From assembly GCA_963678675.1 (NCBI GenBank), contig OY783196.1:15308138-15372137 (forward strand): 64,000 bases of DNA, written 5' to 3'. This stretch comes from Xiphydria camelus (lineage: Eukaryota; Arthropoda; Insecta; Hymenoptera; Xiphydriidae). This document shows positions 53,001 to 64,000 of this stretch, piece by piece. The notes below the pieces were generated by a model. That model worked only from the letters and a program-made list of their open reading frames with translations. It did not search any database and had not been told where the DNA came from. Both the position numbers and the translations under genes were made by a program. Each line of letters starts with the position of its first letter. Positions within the stretch are counted from its first letter, which is position 1.

Positions 53001-54034
53001 TTCAATATATAGTATTTTTTCTATGAAATATCGTTTCACATGCTCGGCATACGTGATACTATCATTGCAAGATGCGATTTTTTTTGCAATAAGTAATTAA
53101 CTTCTCCAACACAAGTTCCACGGGGACCTGTCAATTTTGCTTGGTCGTTTATCAGCATATGCATTATTACCGAAACCTCAAAGGGCATACATGATACTAC
53201 CATTGCACTTTTTGGCAGCGTGCCGAAGGTCTACAGAAGCAAAGAGCAGGTAGTTGGACACCTACTCCTTGGTAGAGGCACAGACGGCTTCGCGCAGTGC
53301 AGAACGCGTTTATGACTAAGAGAGAGTCGGGAATATATGCGCGTTCTCTGTCGGTCCCCAGTACAGTGGTGCGGCCACAGATTTCATTCAGGACTGCCAC
53401 TCACCAGAAAATCAGTTGTATTATATTATATTATATCTCCACACAGAAGGTATTCAGTGCGAAGCCGTAGAGGACTTTTTTTTAGATAATAATCTAACGA
53501 ATACCAAGTTAAAAGAAAAAAAATTGTTCCCCAATGTTTTCAGTGAAAAGAATCGGTTTAAAATCTAAAATAATCAATAATCGCATTAATAATAAATTAA
53601 TTTTTTTTTCTATATCTCTCAAAATGTAGGTCTACTCCTGTAGATGCGATTTAAAAAAAAATCATCGAAAAAGAGTAATTTTTCGATTTCTTATGAATTT
53701 TTTAAGCGCAGCATGCTCCCTTAGGTGGTGCGCAAACTTTGAACGCATTTTGCCGCTTCCCTATTGCATATAGGTAAAAATTTCACTAAGACTTTTTTAT
53801 TATAAATTCGATTGTTTACAACTTTTATTTGAAGATTTTCTCGTTATTCTTGAAAGTTGAAGAGATATTCGCAAAAAATCGGTTTTTTTTGTTTACATCT
53901 CTTTTTTAAACAATCCGACCGGTGATGATCCTTCAAAATATCAGGAAGTTGTTGTAGGGTGCAAACAGTACCTACTGTAAAAAATTCAGATCCTCTTTAA
54001 TTATTTCTAATTCAGGACTTCAATGACTGGACTA
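50010..54034. mobile_element. 4.0-kb foldback element with 1.62-kb arms, TTAT duplication
   Basis: The arms 50010-51630 and 52414-54034 are inverted and nearly identical along their full 1,621 bp; mirror ORFs at 50645-50848 and 53197-53400 give the same peptide. The ends are TAGTCCAGTCATTGAAGTCC / inverse, flanked by TTAT (50006-50009, 54035-54038). The spacer of 783 bp (51631-52413) is AT-rich and holds no gene. The 4-bp duplication does not point to one superfamily. High arm identity means recent origin, gene conversion between arms, or an assembly feature. Confidence 0.9.
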
Positions 54035-54038
54035 TTAT

Positions 54039-54344
54039 ACGGGCCGCGCAGTGTTCACATGGCAGATCGGACGGCGTATCGCATTTCTCATTTTACAAAA
54101 TAGTACTCTCTCACATCACATGTGTATGTTCTTTCTAGATTGAAAAGAAAGGCAGTGAAAAATTGATGGCAGTCGTGCATAAGTAGGCATTTTTTACTGA
54201 ATTCGTCGGATCATTTATTTACAGTTTTGCGTCGCAGTGTTTATATGGTGGTTCAGGCTGTATTGAAAAATGTAGAAAAACTGTGTTGACGGTTCCATTT
54301 TTAAACGTCAACACTCCGTTTCTATTGGATGCTCAACTGGTTCT
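54039..54344. other. Unassigned flank, no gene seen
   Basis: Sequence with short stretches of 5'UTR-like character but no ORF. It precedes the orphan Harbinger-type end at 54345. Confidence 0.25.
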
Positions 54345-54475
54345 GACCGCATGTATCCAACAGTATGTTGCCAACAGCCGTCATCGTGTTGGCAACACTC
54401 AATGTTGATGTTGCCAACAGCCATAAACGTGTTGCCAACATGTTACCAACATTTTGTATCCCGGTATAAAAGTAC
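54345..54475. mobile_element. Orphan right end of a GTTGGCAAC-type Harbinger element
   Basis: TGTTGCCAACAGCCGTCATC ... GTTGCCAACATGTTACCAAC, then TTTTGTATCCCGGTATAAAA, GTACCTTAAC. It is the inverse of the partial ends at 28708-28870. The matching left end was not found. Confidence 0.6.
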
Positions 54476-54717
54476 CTTAACAGCGCGCTACCCCAAGACA
54501 GCTCCGTTAGTCTTTTCATTTCCCTGTATTTTCAACAGGTCTAAAATGTCTAAAATGTAGTCTAACCGCGGCCTACCTATACCTCTTTTTTTCCTGTTTC
54601 TACTTCTAAGATGTCTCTTAGCAGCCTCTCCTTGTTAGTAAGAACAACGCATTCATACTAGTCTTTCTTCTTCACAAAAATTTTACCGTGCCAGTACCAG
54701 AATTTTTCAGGTGCTCA

Positions 54718-54749
54718 TCTATCTATCTATCTATATATATAAAAATGAA

Positions 54750-54788
<39 letters not shown>

Positions 54789-55860
54789 ATGTCTCTTATG
54801 CCTTCTTAAACCGTTCATCCGATTGCGATGAAATTTTGGGAAATGGTTGGACGCATGCCCGCGATGGTTTCTGAGTTAGTAAATCTTATACAGGGTGTTC
54901 AAAAAGTCCCGGTACGGCCGATTATCTCAGAGGGAAAACATTTTAGAGAAAAATGTTTAATACAAAACTTCAAGGATTTTCCCTTGGCTACCCAATGGTC
55001 ATATTGGATTTGACCTTGACCATGACCTTCAAGGTCATATCAAGGTCAAATTGATTTTTTAAAATGGGAAACCCCATTTTTGATACCGGAAATGAAAAGA
55101 GCGGGAAATTTCACGTTCAAATGTGTCCTTGACAATTTTTAAAATATGACCTTTATGGTCAGCGGAGGTAAAATTGAGGTCAACTACAGTTCGGCTTCGT
55201 ATCACGAAAGCTATATGGGCCCTATACAAATTCTTTGATAGTAGGGTTTAGGATTTTTCCGTGGCTATGCAATGGTGATATTGGATTTGACCTTGACCAT
55301 AACCTTCATTTGGCATTTCTTACACATCTGACATAATATTCCAAATCAGTTACACGAAAAACTCCTTAGTGCCAACCAAATTTAATCGAGGCAACAACCA
55401 TCACTGGCAAATTCAAAGGCGAAGGCGTGCTCATTCACGCATACCTATGATTTCCAACGATTTAACATTCGAATTCAAGCGGCTCCAGTTTCCTTTGCGT
55501 CTTGCTTTTGCTATTACCATCAACAAAGCACAAGGTCAATCGTTGACTATTGCTGGCTTAAATTTGGAAAATTCATGTTTTTCACACGGCCAATTGTATG
55601 TGGCTTGCTCCTGAGTTGGCGCACCCAAAAATTTCCACGATTTTACTCCGAATAAAAAAATGAAAAACATTGTCTATCCGCTGGCCTTAAGATAAATTAA
55701 TAAAAGAAATATACTTTCCAATTTAAATTAAATTAAATTAAATACATGTGTTTTTTTAGCGTAGCATGGCTCCCTACCTATAGATATCTGCTAAAAATTC
55801 GTTAAATGACGGCCAAAATCAATCCACAATCTACCCTTGCGAAGCCGGGCGGGTCGCTAG
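54718..55860 (+). mobile_element. Complete Helitron (1.14 kb) with helicase remnant
   Basis: It starts A|TCTATCTATC...TATATATATAAAAATG and ends GCGAAGCCGGGCGGGTCG-CTAG|T with a short 3' hairpin, so the insertion is between A and T as expected for Helitrons. A (CTGT)n tract lies at 54758-54792. One copy of the 120-bp repeat unit of the 31.5-kb Helitron lies at 54805-54917, and TGACCTTGACC motifs at 55011-55050 and 55290. The helicase fragment is the only coding remnant; Rep is missing, so it is non-autonomous. Confidence 0.85.
55369..55692 (+). pseudogene. Helitron Pif1-like helicase, C-terminal remnant
   Basis: RLQFPLRLAFAITINKAQGQ SLTIAGLNLENSCFSHGQLYVACS is the C-terminal helicase block (motifs V and VI) of Rep-Hel proteins. 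A TGA (55612-55614) replaces the expected Arg codon after ACS, and the reading resumes as VGAPKNFHDFTPNKKMKNIV YPLALR*. Upstream motifs I-IV and the Rep domain are absent. Confidence 0.85.
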
Positions 55861-56967
55861 TCACTAATAAATACGTATGCGCACCAGACTTTTTCTTGGT
55901 CTGGACGTTTGCACCACGATTCAGGGACAGCACAGTAATTTTTCTTGAACTTTTCCTAGAAAATTTCTTGATTTTTTCTTTCCGTGTAGGTATCCGATAC
56001 CTACGTCGCGAAATCAAGTCACAAGCAACTGGAGACGCATAGCTTGCACACTTCGCTACTGAAATCGTAAGATCCGCATCGCCACCAGTCATTGTTGCCT
56101 TAATGTTTCTTTGAGCCAAGTAAATATTCATTAGCTATTACTCATTGCTATTAGCTTGGTGTATCATCTATTATTACAAATAAATATATTTATTTTCAAT
56201 TAAAATAAAGAACTTTGTACTGTTTGTTGATGGAAGAGAATTTGTATAAAAATCCAACACACCCTGTTTCTCCGAGACTCAGCGCTTCCGGACCCATATT
56301 TATAGGAATTTTTTGTCTTATTTTCATCCAAGGAACCCATCCTTGAAGTTTGTCGCAATATTAAAGAATCACCCGGTATATTTACTTACTTGGCCTAACA
56401 AAATATTTTATCCGCCGTAATCAAGTATACATTTATTAATTGCAAATAAACTCTTTTCTCAGTATACGAAGTAACTTTGATCGAGCGAACGAAGTATTCA
56501 ATAAATTGACAAATTTCTAGAAAATTATAAACGGAATCTAGGAATTTTATTTTCAAATATTCCCGTTACTCATCGAACTGTCAATCGTGGCAACGTCGCT
56601 TTACATTTTAAAGCTCGTCATTGCTTAGACTACTTGTAAACAAAATATCTCTCGTCTTTTATAGACTCTGGCACAATAGCGTAAAATTTAACAACTTTAA
56701 CGCCGCGCCGCTGCCATGTGTCCCCGAATTGTACCTGCTGACTCGAGATATCCAACTTACATTTCAGGGTCAACATACTAATAAAATATTAGCAATCTTT
56801 AAACAATTACACGTTTCAACCACGGGCTCTCGGATTAATATATGGGGCATTCTCTGTCAAGACAGCCACCTTTTTCATGAGGGTCTCAAAAAAATCTGAT
56901 TTTTATTTACATAGTCATACTTGATGAAAAAGCATTACCTAAATTTTTTAGATTTTCTTCGGGCGCC
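55861..56967. other. Decayed flank of the zinc-finger/PIN-like gene, otherwise unassigned
   Basis: About 1.1 kb AT-rich. The PIN-like gene on the minus strand should continue here 5' of 56967 but I can read no conserved block. A GAAAATTTCTTGATTTTTTC-type motif near 55960 resembles 24360-24400. No RNA gene. Confidence 0.3.
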
Positions 56968-57807
56968 GTTAATGGTATACATCAATTTGAAAAATGAATT
57001 TTAACTTTAAAGTTTCAAGTATACTATTAATTTCATAAACAACTTTGTATACATGAAAATTTTTGTTTTTTTCTCAATTATTGAAAAAAAATATACAAAA
57101 ATTTTTAAGTGACATTAAAAGGCATTTTCTTACAAAAAAGTGAAAAAAAACACCAGAAAATATTTATTTGAAATCAATAAAAACTGTGCAGAAAAAAATT
57201 TGGTAGTGGGAGGGCCATTTTTTCATGAAGAAAAAAATTCTTTTTAAGTTTTTTGTCTTAAAAAAATGTTTTTTAATCAGACAATGATGTGTATCCTTCT
57301 TTGCATCTATGCATAGAAGGATAAAGAAAAAATGTTCTGATTTTTAAACAAATTCTTTTTAAGTTTTTTCTCTTAAACATTTTTTCAAAAATCCGAAAAT
57401 GTTCTTTATGTTTCCATGCATAGATACAGAGAAGGATAAAGAACATTTTCTGATGAAAAAAAAATTTTTTTAAGACAAAAACTTAAAAAGAATTTTTTTC
57501 TTCATGAAGAAATGGCCCTCCCACTATCAAATTTTTTTCTACACAGTTTTTATTGATTTCAAAAGTACTGCATTTTTTTTAAGAAAAATCGATTGTCGCA
57601 TTGGCGAAATAAATATTTTCTGGTGTTTTTTTCACTTTCTTGTAAGAAAATGCCTTTTAATGTCACTTAAAAATTTTTATATATTTTTTTTTGAGAAATT
57701 GAGAAAAAACAAAAATTTTCATGTATACAAAGTTGTTTATGAGATTAATAGTATACTTGAAACTTTAATGTTAAAATTTATTTTTCAAATCGATGTATAC
57801 CATTAAC
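56968..57807. mobile_element. 840-bp palindromic element inside the PIN-like gene
   Basis: GTTAATGGTATACATC on the left and its inverse on the right. The arms of about 400 bp pair with modest mismatches, with runs of AAAAAATTTTT and the motif GGATAAAGAA(C/A)ATTTTCTGAT. It interrupts the minus-strand gene right after codons reading SDQLFSVN. Target duplication not resolved. Confidence 0.8.
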
Positions 57808-60800
57808 AGAGAACAGTTGATCAGACTGTTTTGTTGAACCGATTTTCAGGAAGTGAATATTATCTTTGTCTTTTGCTAAAGCAATCAGCAAAATGAACAA
57901 GTCTACATCAGTGCCAATTATTGGGACCGCTATTTACCGATGGCGGCGCTCGCGGCGCTGCGGAAACATGGCGGATATTAGGCGTACAGCACGCCGCGTA
58001 TTTCAAATTCCAGCGACCAGTAGTATACAGTTGATCCGAATGAATTCCTTTCATTGTTTGTGAAAATAAATGTCTATATCTCGTTCTAAAAATGCTCATT
58101 TTTGAAAAACTTTTGGAGCAAATTAACACTTTTCAAGTACGAACCAATCCAAAACGCCAATATCGGCCATGTTTTTTAGTACACGCTTTGCCGCCAGGTA
58201 CCGCATTCATTTCTAGCGTCCCCAATCGTGACTTCTGGATGGCAATGGGATACTTCAATCGCTGTTGATACGATGAGGCAATAGGCGTCTTCAGGTGCTT
58301 GATGACATTCAGTACCCACACTTTCTAAGTGGGTTCGCAGTAAATTTATAAATTTATGCTTGTTATACTTGAATTCGAAAGGAATTTTCCTTGGTCTAGT
58401 GTTGCTACCATGTCTTCTGTAAAGTCAATGACAACTGCAGTACCTTTCAGTGATCGTCGGTATCGCTCATACGACTTGATACTACTGGCATTATCAGCAT
58501 AGCCATCGAAGACAACTACAGCTTCTCCATTATAATGTCGTCTGATAAATGCTACATGTTTTTCACACAGCTGTTTGTAAGTGCTTCCAACGTTCCAAAT
58601 GACTTTATGAAGTAGAAACCCACCATCAATGATATATTTACTGTCTGATAATGAGGAAAGCTCCAAGGAAGATGATTGAAAACACTTAAATAGTTCTGCT
58701 TTTTGTGTTTTTCGCATGAGGCTTTTTTCATCAAAGAGCGCCAGAGGGTAAGGCGATAACTCATACTGTAGAGCTTCATGAGCAAGATCCTCGTTATTAG
58801 CAATCAGAACAGCAATGCGTTGAAATAAAAGTGATGTATTGACACTTATGGCATCATTTCCAATCATAACGCCTTTTTTTTTTGAGGACACAACGTCTTC
58901 ACTACTGTTGAACGACTCATCTTTATTATTTCTGCATCTTTACCCACCATAGTTCTCATATTGTTTAAACCAATTGTTATTGCCTCATGACAATTGACGT
59001 CATGACTTCCTACTACTCCAGTCAATAAGGACACGAGTTTGTTTCTCGCGGCAAAGGGTTTGTGAGCGCTTAACCAAACTCCGATTGCACAGATCAGCTT
59101 CATCACGATTCATACGACTCTGCCTTAAGTCCGTGTGCTGTTCAGTTGCCGAAGACCTGGTATTACAGAAAATGTCCAGTTGTTCCATGATACCAAAAGA
59201 ACGGGGCATACCTTGAATATATCGAGCAAGAACACTTGCTGTTACTCCACGTCTATGAGTTAAACCTCCGCCCACTTTCATCAGGCGCATAAGTGTTTGT
59301 TCGATGGTCATGTCAGACCATATTCCAGCCCACTTTTTATCCGACATCCTAATGGTGAAGTAACCCTCCGTGGTAAAACGATAAAATTTCACAGGATCCA
59401 TTTTATTTTCTAGATCTGCCATATCCTGAAGATATATTTGGGCAGATTTGGCATAGGCATGGTGTCCAGCAGCATAAAAAGAGGAAGCATACTTCTTACG
59501 GATTGTAAGTGAAGTTCCCAGTTGCCTAGTCTCTCAGCTTCGATAGATTGAAGCATGATCGTAACGCAATCGAAAAATTGCATCCAGAGTTTTGCTGTAG
59601 GCCCATTCTGCTGCAATTTTTCTAGTTGTTTCGTAATCTGATCAGAAATTTGCAATAAAACTTCGTCTTCTTCCAGTTCTTGTAAAGAAGGTGGTGCTTC
59701 TCTAAAATTATTTAGGATTTCCGATGCATATTGATGGTTGAATTCTTGATCTTCGAGAATTCCTTCAACAATAACCTTAGCGAGTGCTGTATACGTCAAA
59801 ATGTGTGCTCTCAAGGCTCTAGAAAATGCGTGCCCTGTCAAAATTTTTTCGACACTTAAACGCGCGTATACTATTTTCCAGAGCCCTTCAATTCCGCTGC
59901 CTGCCATTATGCTTCCTAATGCTTTTAAAAACGACATTAACAGGTGGAATCCGCCCAATCGTATCACCAAATTGCATAGATCAACCAGATTACATATAAT
60001 TTCGCAAGCTTTAAAATGTATAGATGTTGATCGCAAGTTCGATGGAGGTTGGTTAATGAATGGTAAACAACGTATTCTAGACTTTACGTAGGGCATCTTT
60101 GCAGTTATTTTTTCCATAAAACCTCGCCAATTGGAAATATTTGAAATTCCATAAGTTTTTCCTAATATATAACATGTGTACGATGCTGGAAATCTCGTTG
60201 GTTCCCCAAGGTCCATAGCAAAAACATCTTTAAAAGTGATTTTCTTTAAACCTCTAGCATTGGATACTTCATATGGCATAATATCAACAGTACCATGAAG
60301 AGCCAGTTCTCTAGCCGAAGGCGTCGATGGACATTTTTTAATTCGCTTCTCTTGTGACATGGAAGTATCGGGTGTTATAGCACATATGCCTCCCATACTG
60401 TGAAATGTATGTAAGCCATCTAGTGTACATACATTGTGATCAGCATTATCAAAAATAAATTGAACAAATGTGCCTGGTATGATTGATGTCTGAGGATGCA
60501 TAATCGATGATGCTTCATATAAAAGAATATCGTTATAGGAAGCACAAAACCCAAGTCTCGATAATACATCGACGATTAACTTTGATCCACACTTTCGATG
60601 AAGATAAGTACCAGTAGCAAGCTGCAGTGGAGAACAGAAAGTCCTTGGTCTGGCTGCTGCAATAATCGCATGAGCAAGACTTACGTTTCGTCAGTAAGCT
60701 ATTTGATTCTTTCTTCGGAATAATCACTAAATTTAAAAAAGAGATTAAAGTACCTGGTACATCTTCAGTGATGTGATCGAGAAAGTGGTCAGCTGGTGGA

Positions 60801-61626
60801 TACGTTGATGATTCAAAAAATTTACTTCGAATGTCCTCACTAATAATGGCTGCAGCTTTTTGTACGATTCGCATGCGTTCGGCTTCTTGAGACTTGCATT
60901 CTGAGAATACCATGATTTTAATAACTCAGCATGACTCGTTTCTCGGGAACAAATCAATGTTTCATGACCACTGCGCTGTACAATAATTATATCATTTCCT
61001 TTTATTTCTTTCAATTTTTTAATAAGAGTTTCATTACTTGGAGTATACCCCTTCATGACTTGTTTTAATTCACTTAACGTAAATTGACAGTCCGAATTCT
61101 CATCCATATACTGACATACATCGTAAATGCTACGTGTCATTCCATCACTGAGAGGTCTTCCCGGTTCCTTCTCAGTGACAGGGTTGTGAAAGTTCACGTA
61201 ACAGGTATGATGATAATTTGCTCCAACTCCTGTAAGTGAAGACACCGATTCTATTCTGCTTTTCATTTGTAAACCCTTTGAGTCTTGACGTGAATCAACT
61301 AATTGCAGAAGTTTGTGCTTCAATTCATCGGTTTGTACTGAGCAAACTTTTTTATGTCGCGGATTTAATGAATTATCACAAAAAAAACATTTATTTTTAA
61401 AATCATACGCGGCCTCTGTACTACATCGTCGTGAAGAACCTGCTTCAGGTTGTGTAGAGCCAGGTAACTGCATTATACGTTCATCAGCGTATAATAATCG
61501 ACACTTCTCATGCACTTGCACTTCATTCAGCTTCTGTAATGCTTTCCACTTATTGTCCCCTCGTTTTTTTACTATTGTTGATAAATTTTTCAAGTCCTCG
61601 TCGTTTAACAGTTGTGACTTTACCAA
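57808..61626 (-). pseudogene. Insect-expanded zinc-finger / PIN(FEN)-like nuclease family gene, decayed
   Basis: Pieces on the minus strand in order: 61626-60900 (N-terminus MVKSQLLNDEDLKNLSTIVK; zinc region CFFCDNSLNPRHKKVC...NYHHTCYVNF), 60913-60670 (ADHFLDHITEDVPGTLISFL), 60660-59410 (FVQFIFDNADHNVCTLDGLH, GIEGLWKIVYARLSVEKILT, HAFSRALRAHIL), 59460-59100 (FYRFTTEGYFTIRMSDKKWA, WSDMTIEQTLMRLMKVGGGL), 59106-58870, 58891-58350 (AVVVFDGY) and 58348-58227 (EDAYCLIVSTAIEV). After a MITE comes 57919-57808 (IIGTDVDLFILLIALAKDKD). The VVFDGY, E/D-rich and IIGTDVDL blocks are those of a PIN/FEN-like nuclease, which in related enzymes bind metal and cut DNA or RNA flaps. About five frameshifts and two palindromic insertions. 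The family is widespread in arthropods as uncharacterised proteins; the function is unknown to me. Confidence 0.7.
57920..58226. mobile_element. MITE with ends ATTGGG(AC/GA)CGCT, copy 2, inside the PIN-like gene
   Basis: 307 bp, inverted relative to 24569-24961. Removing it rejoins VT-I and IIGTDVDL of the surrounding coding sequence, which shows where it inserted. Non-coding. Confidence 0.82.
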
Positions 61627-62436
61627 TTAGTACTTTTTGATAAACAAAACAAGAATTTCTGGACGACATTGCAAGGTAAAAACGATGTGACACCTTCAAA
61701 CGTTTCAGGTAAACTGAATATACGTACACTGAGATTTCGAAAACACCCGAAATACACAGAATATTCGCAATAACTATCCTTGAAATACATTTCAAATGAA
61801 CGGTAAATTGATTCTCTCTCATACCTGGATAAGCCGAGTACCTACTGCATCAGATGGCTAGCGACGATCCGTCGATAATTGATTTCCAGGAAAGGTATAC
61901 AACCGTGGTGTTCGCAGCTTACATTCCCCGAAATATGCCGTTGTATCGAATTTCCTTTATCGCGAGACGGAACAACGACCGTTGGCGGAGTTAAGAGAGA
62001 ATAAACTAAATGCGCTTTGAATTAGACATAGGTATGATATTAGATCAAGTTCTTTCTCGACTTAATAAATTTTCTCACAAATCTATTAACCACAAGAAAA
62101 AAAAGCTTAACAAATGTGCAGCATTTATCAATGAAGAAAATCGCTCCTATGCATTGTTTTGCTACCTATCTGTTCAATCATTGCAAATATTTGCAATACA
62201 AAGGAATGGGAGAGTTGCACGGCAAGAGACACGCTGAAGGAGGCTTTTGCGTCGCTGGAAGGGGTGCGCGTTTCACGATATTCTTTAAAAAATTATATCT
62301 AGTAAAATAATCAATTAATGAAAAAAATGCAAGAGATGAAAAATACTTGAAAAAAATCAAACAATATTACACTTAGAAGAAAAGATTATTATATTCTTTT
62401 TTTTTTCATTTATTTATAACAAATTCGCATAAACAA
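61627..62436. other. Upstream region of the PIN-like gene and unassigned AT-rich DNA
   Basis: No supported gene. The ORF extensions in this stretch (61550-61822 minus and 62010-62310) have no family features. It would hold the promoter of the PIN-like gene if that gene were ever transcribed here. Confidence 0.3.
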
Positions 62437-62727
62437 ATGGCAGGAACAAAGAAAAAAAATATTCAGAGATTTGCACAAGTGAATGGCATCTGTACCGCAA
62501 TTGTCAATGACCCTTCGCAACATAATCATGTCAGTTACCATTGTGAACGCACATTGAAGGTCATTAGTTTCGAATTAGAAGAAATTGAAAGAAAACGTAA
62601 AATTTTCAAACAATTCAGTGAAACATCTTCAATGAATCGCAAGAAACGAGGTCTAATTAATGGCGTGTCCTATGCATTGAAATGGGTCTTTGGCGTAACA
62701 GACGCTAATGACGCTCAATACTATTAG
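62437..62727 (+). pseudogene. Fragment resembling an insect retroelement / baculovirus-F-like envelope protein
   Basis: A 96-codon ORF starting MAGTKKKNIQRF. The second half has a Glu/Lys-rich helix followed by a dibasic furin-like site (RKKR) and the small Gly/Phe-rich segment that follows the cleavage site in F-type and errantivirus Env proteins (motif G-L-I-N-G ... FG). The receptor-binding, stalk and transmembrane parts are absent, so the fragment is inert. No gag or pol remains nearby. Call based on motif pattern only. Confidence 0.4.
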
Positions 62728-64000
62728 TCGGAGAGCTGGCGTACAAAATGTGCAAGAGTTTTCTCTTATCTGTGGTACAATTCTAGTGAATTACAATTAG
62801 ACTGTAAAACGTCACTGTACAGTTAGCCGGTCTGGTTTTGGGACACCTGGCGTTCGCGCGCCACCAAAGGTGTCAGAATAATTAGCTTCGTGCAACTGTT
62901 TTCTACTACCTCCAAATTCATTTGTAATTAGTCTATGCAATAAAAAACTCAAAACAAACAGTCAGCCAGCAAAACAGTGGGACACGGCCAGTCAGCATTA
63001 CTTTAAAGTTGTAGAAAAAATTAAGTTCATGCAAGTGTTTTCTCCAAACTAAAATTTTTCAATATGTTAATTCATTCAATAACAACTATAAATCAACCAG
63101 TCAGACCTCATTTATATAGAACCCACTCAGTCAGTAGTTCAGAGAAGTTGCGATAATAAGTACGCGCGGCTTCTCAATAACAATCATAATAGGTAATCAT
63201 AATTTTACTGGAAATACTTTACTCATATCAAAAAAAAACATCATACAAAGTATGACAATTTAAACAAAATGAAAATTAACGATTTCAATCCAGACGTAAA
63301 CAATGATTATACACGCAATGATATTGAATACTTGAACACAACAGAACGAAAGGTTGAAGAAATTAAATAAATTTTGTTGGGTTGTAGCTATTCTGGCATT
63401 TTAAGTAGCCGGTTTTATTACAAATACAAAGAGCTAGGTCTTTCTTGTAACCTTCAAAACCCTGTAGTTGTCGAGAATTGCGTTGCAGGCATCAGTTTTC
63501 ATTTACTACTGTAGATAATGTTTTATCGCGAGCGTTCGGTGGTCTGGATCATCGCGAGATCCCGCACTTAAATCAAAGGCAAGAAAAATTTCAATGAGGA
63601 AAACTTAGTGACGCTGTTCTTTATTTCACAGTGAGTGTTGCTGGGTTGCAGTATCGAGGTTGACTCTTTGTGGGATTTGCAAATTGTGTATTAGGGGTGC
63701 GGTCAAAGGAGTAGAAGCGAGGATATGCAATTTTCTATTGGTTATGGCTGAAAGAATCCGACGAGACTACAAACTACTGGCGGAGTCTGGCGTGCTTCCC
63801 GAGGCAACGGATAGCCGCGCAAGGGGCTGAGATGACCCTTCCTCTAAAACAAGAGATTGCGTAGGTAAGGCATCTGGCGACCAACTGTATCTCGAGCGAA
63901 GCGGAGAACAATGAATAAAGAATCTTTGCCAGCACTGCTATAGAGAAAGAAACGTTTCCTCAGTAATAATGATAACGACAGTGATAATGATAACAGCGAC
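62728..64000. other. Unassigned window end
   Basis: Contains several stretches like TTAGCTTCGTGCAACTGTTTTCTAC and TTAAGTTCATGCAAGTGTTTTCTCC (about 62883, 63023) and repeated GTCAGCCAGC/CAGTCAG motifs, which could be LTR or 5'-leader material of the retroelement that supplied the envelope-like fragment. A 34-codon ORF at about 63270 (MKINDFNPDVNND...) is unsupported. No tRNA found. Confidence 0.3.

Overview
This is a eukaryotic, insect-type window made almost entirely of transposable elements. I see no intact bacterial-style genes, no rRNA and no CRISPR. The arthropod evidence is: mariner transposase remnants with the insect/ant-type D34D block, pogo/Tigger, PIF/Harbinger, CACTA-like, Helitron and long-inverted-repeat elements, small GT-AG introns, and TA/TWA target duplications. 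A hymenopteran (ant or parasitoid wasp) fits best, but that is an inference from repeat flavour only. Most ORFs are decayed.

Layout. 0-6.5 kb: deleted mariner; pogo/Tigger transposase pseudogene with a PHD finger, split by a palindromic MITE; Harbinger derivative; short TIR element. 6.5-15.3 kb: Helitron 5' end, then a nested stack of two TIR families (ends CCGTATGTCC and CCCCGATAGC), whose members carry tRNA-like modules, mariner pieces and MITEs. The third member is split by a 3.9-kb element with 730-bp inverted repeats and a zinc-finger ORF. 15.3-21.4 kb: perfect palindromes, a 1.75-kb inverted repeat with an SR-rich ORF, and a 72-bp tandem repeat. 21.5-23.8 kb: decayed CACTA-type (Tnp2/DUF4218-like) transposase. 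25.1-28.6 kb: Harbinger-like element containing two further Harbinger-type insertions and a MITE, three nesting levels deep, with an empty-site paralogue elsewhere in the window.

29.06-42.95 kb: the most striking object, a 13.9-kb element whose ends begin CAC(T/C)CTGCG and carry long AT-rich subterminal repeats. Between them lie two divergent genes: a seven-exon BEN-domain gene (minus strand) and a CACTA-type transposase gene (plus strand, with three or four disablements). At least six smaller elements have inserted into it.

43.2-45.7 kb: Harbinger element that appears to have captured two spliced exons of a mitochondrial-fission-regulator-like host gene. 45.7-47.7 kb: AT-rich diverged tandem repeats, a TIR element and a non-LTR ORF1 (FP-like) fragment. 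47.7-49.7 kb: Harbinger-type element sharing its core, but not its ends, with the 26- and 40-kb elements. 50.0-54.0 kb: 4-kb foldback element with 1.62-kb near-identical arms. 54.7-55.9 kb: complete non-autonomous Helitron with a helicase remnant. 57.8-61.6 kb: decayed gene of an insect-expanded family (C2HC finger, conserved core, PIN/FEN-like nuclease), broken by frameshifts and two palindromic insertions. 62.4-62.7 kb: fragment resembling an insect retroelement/baculovirus-F-type envelope protein.

The genes do not form a pathway. The logic is nested mobile DNA, and the useful information is in relative insertion order, end/core recombination, and the accessory genes (BEN, PHD, PIN-like, captured host exons) carried by the elements.
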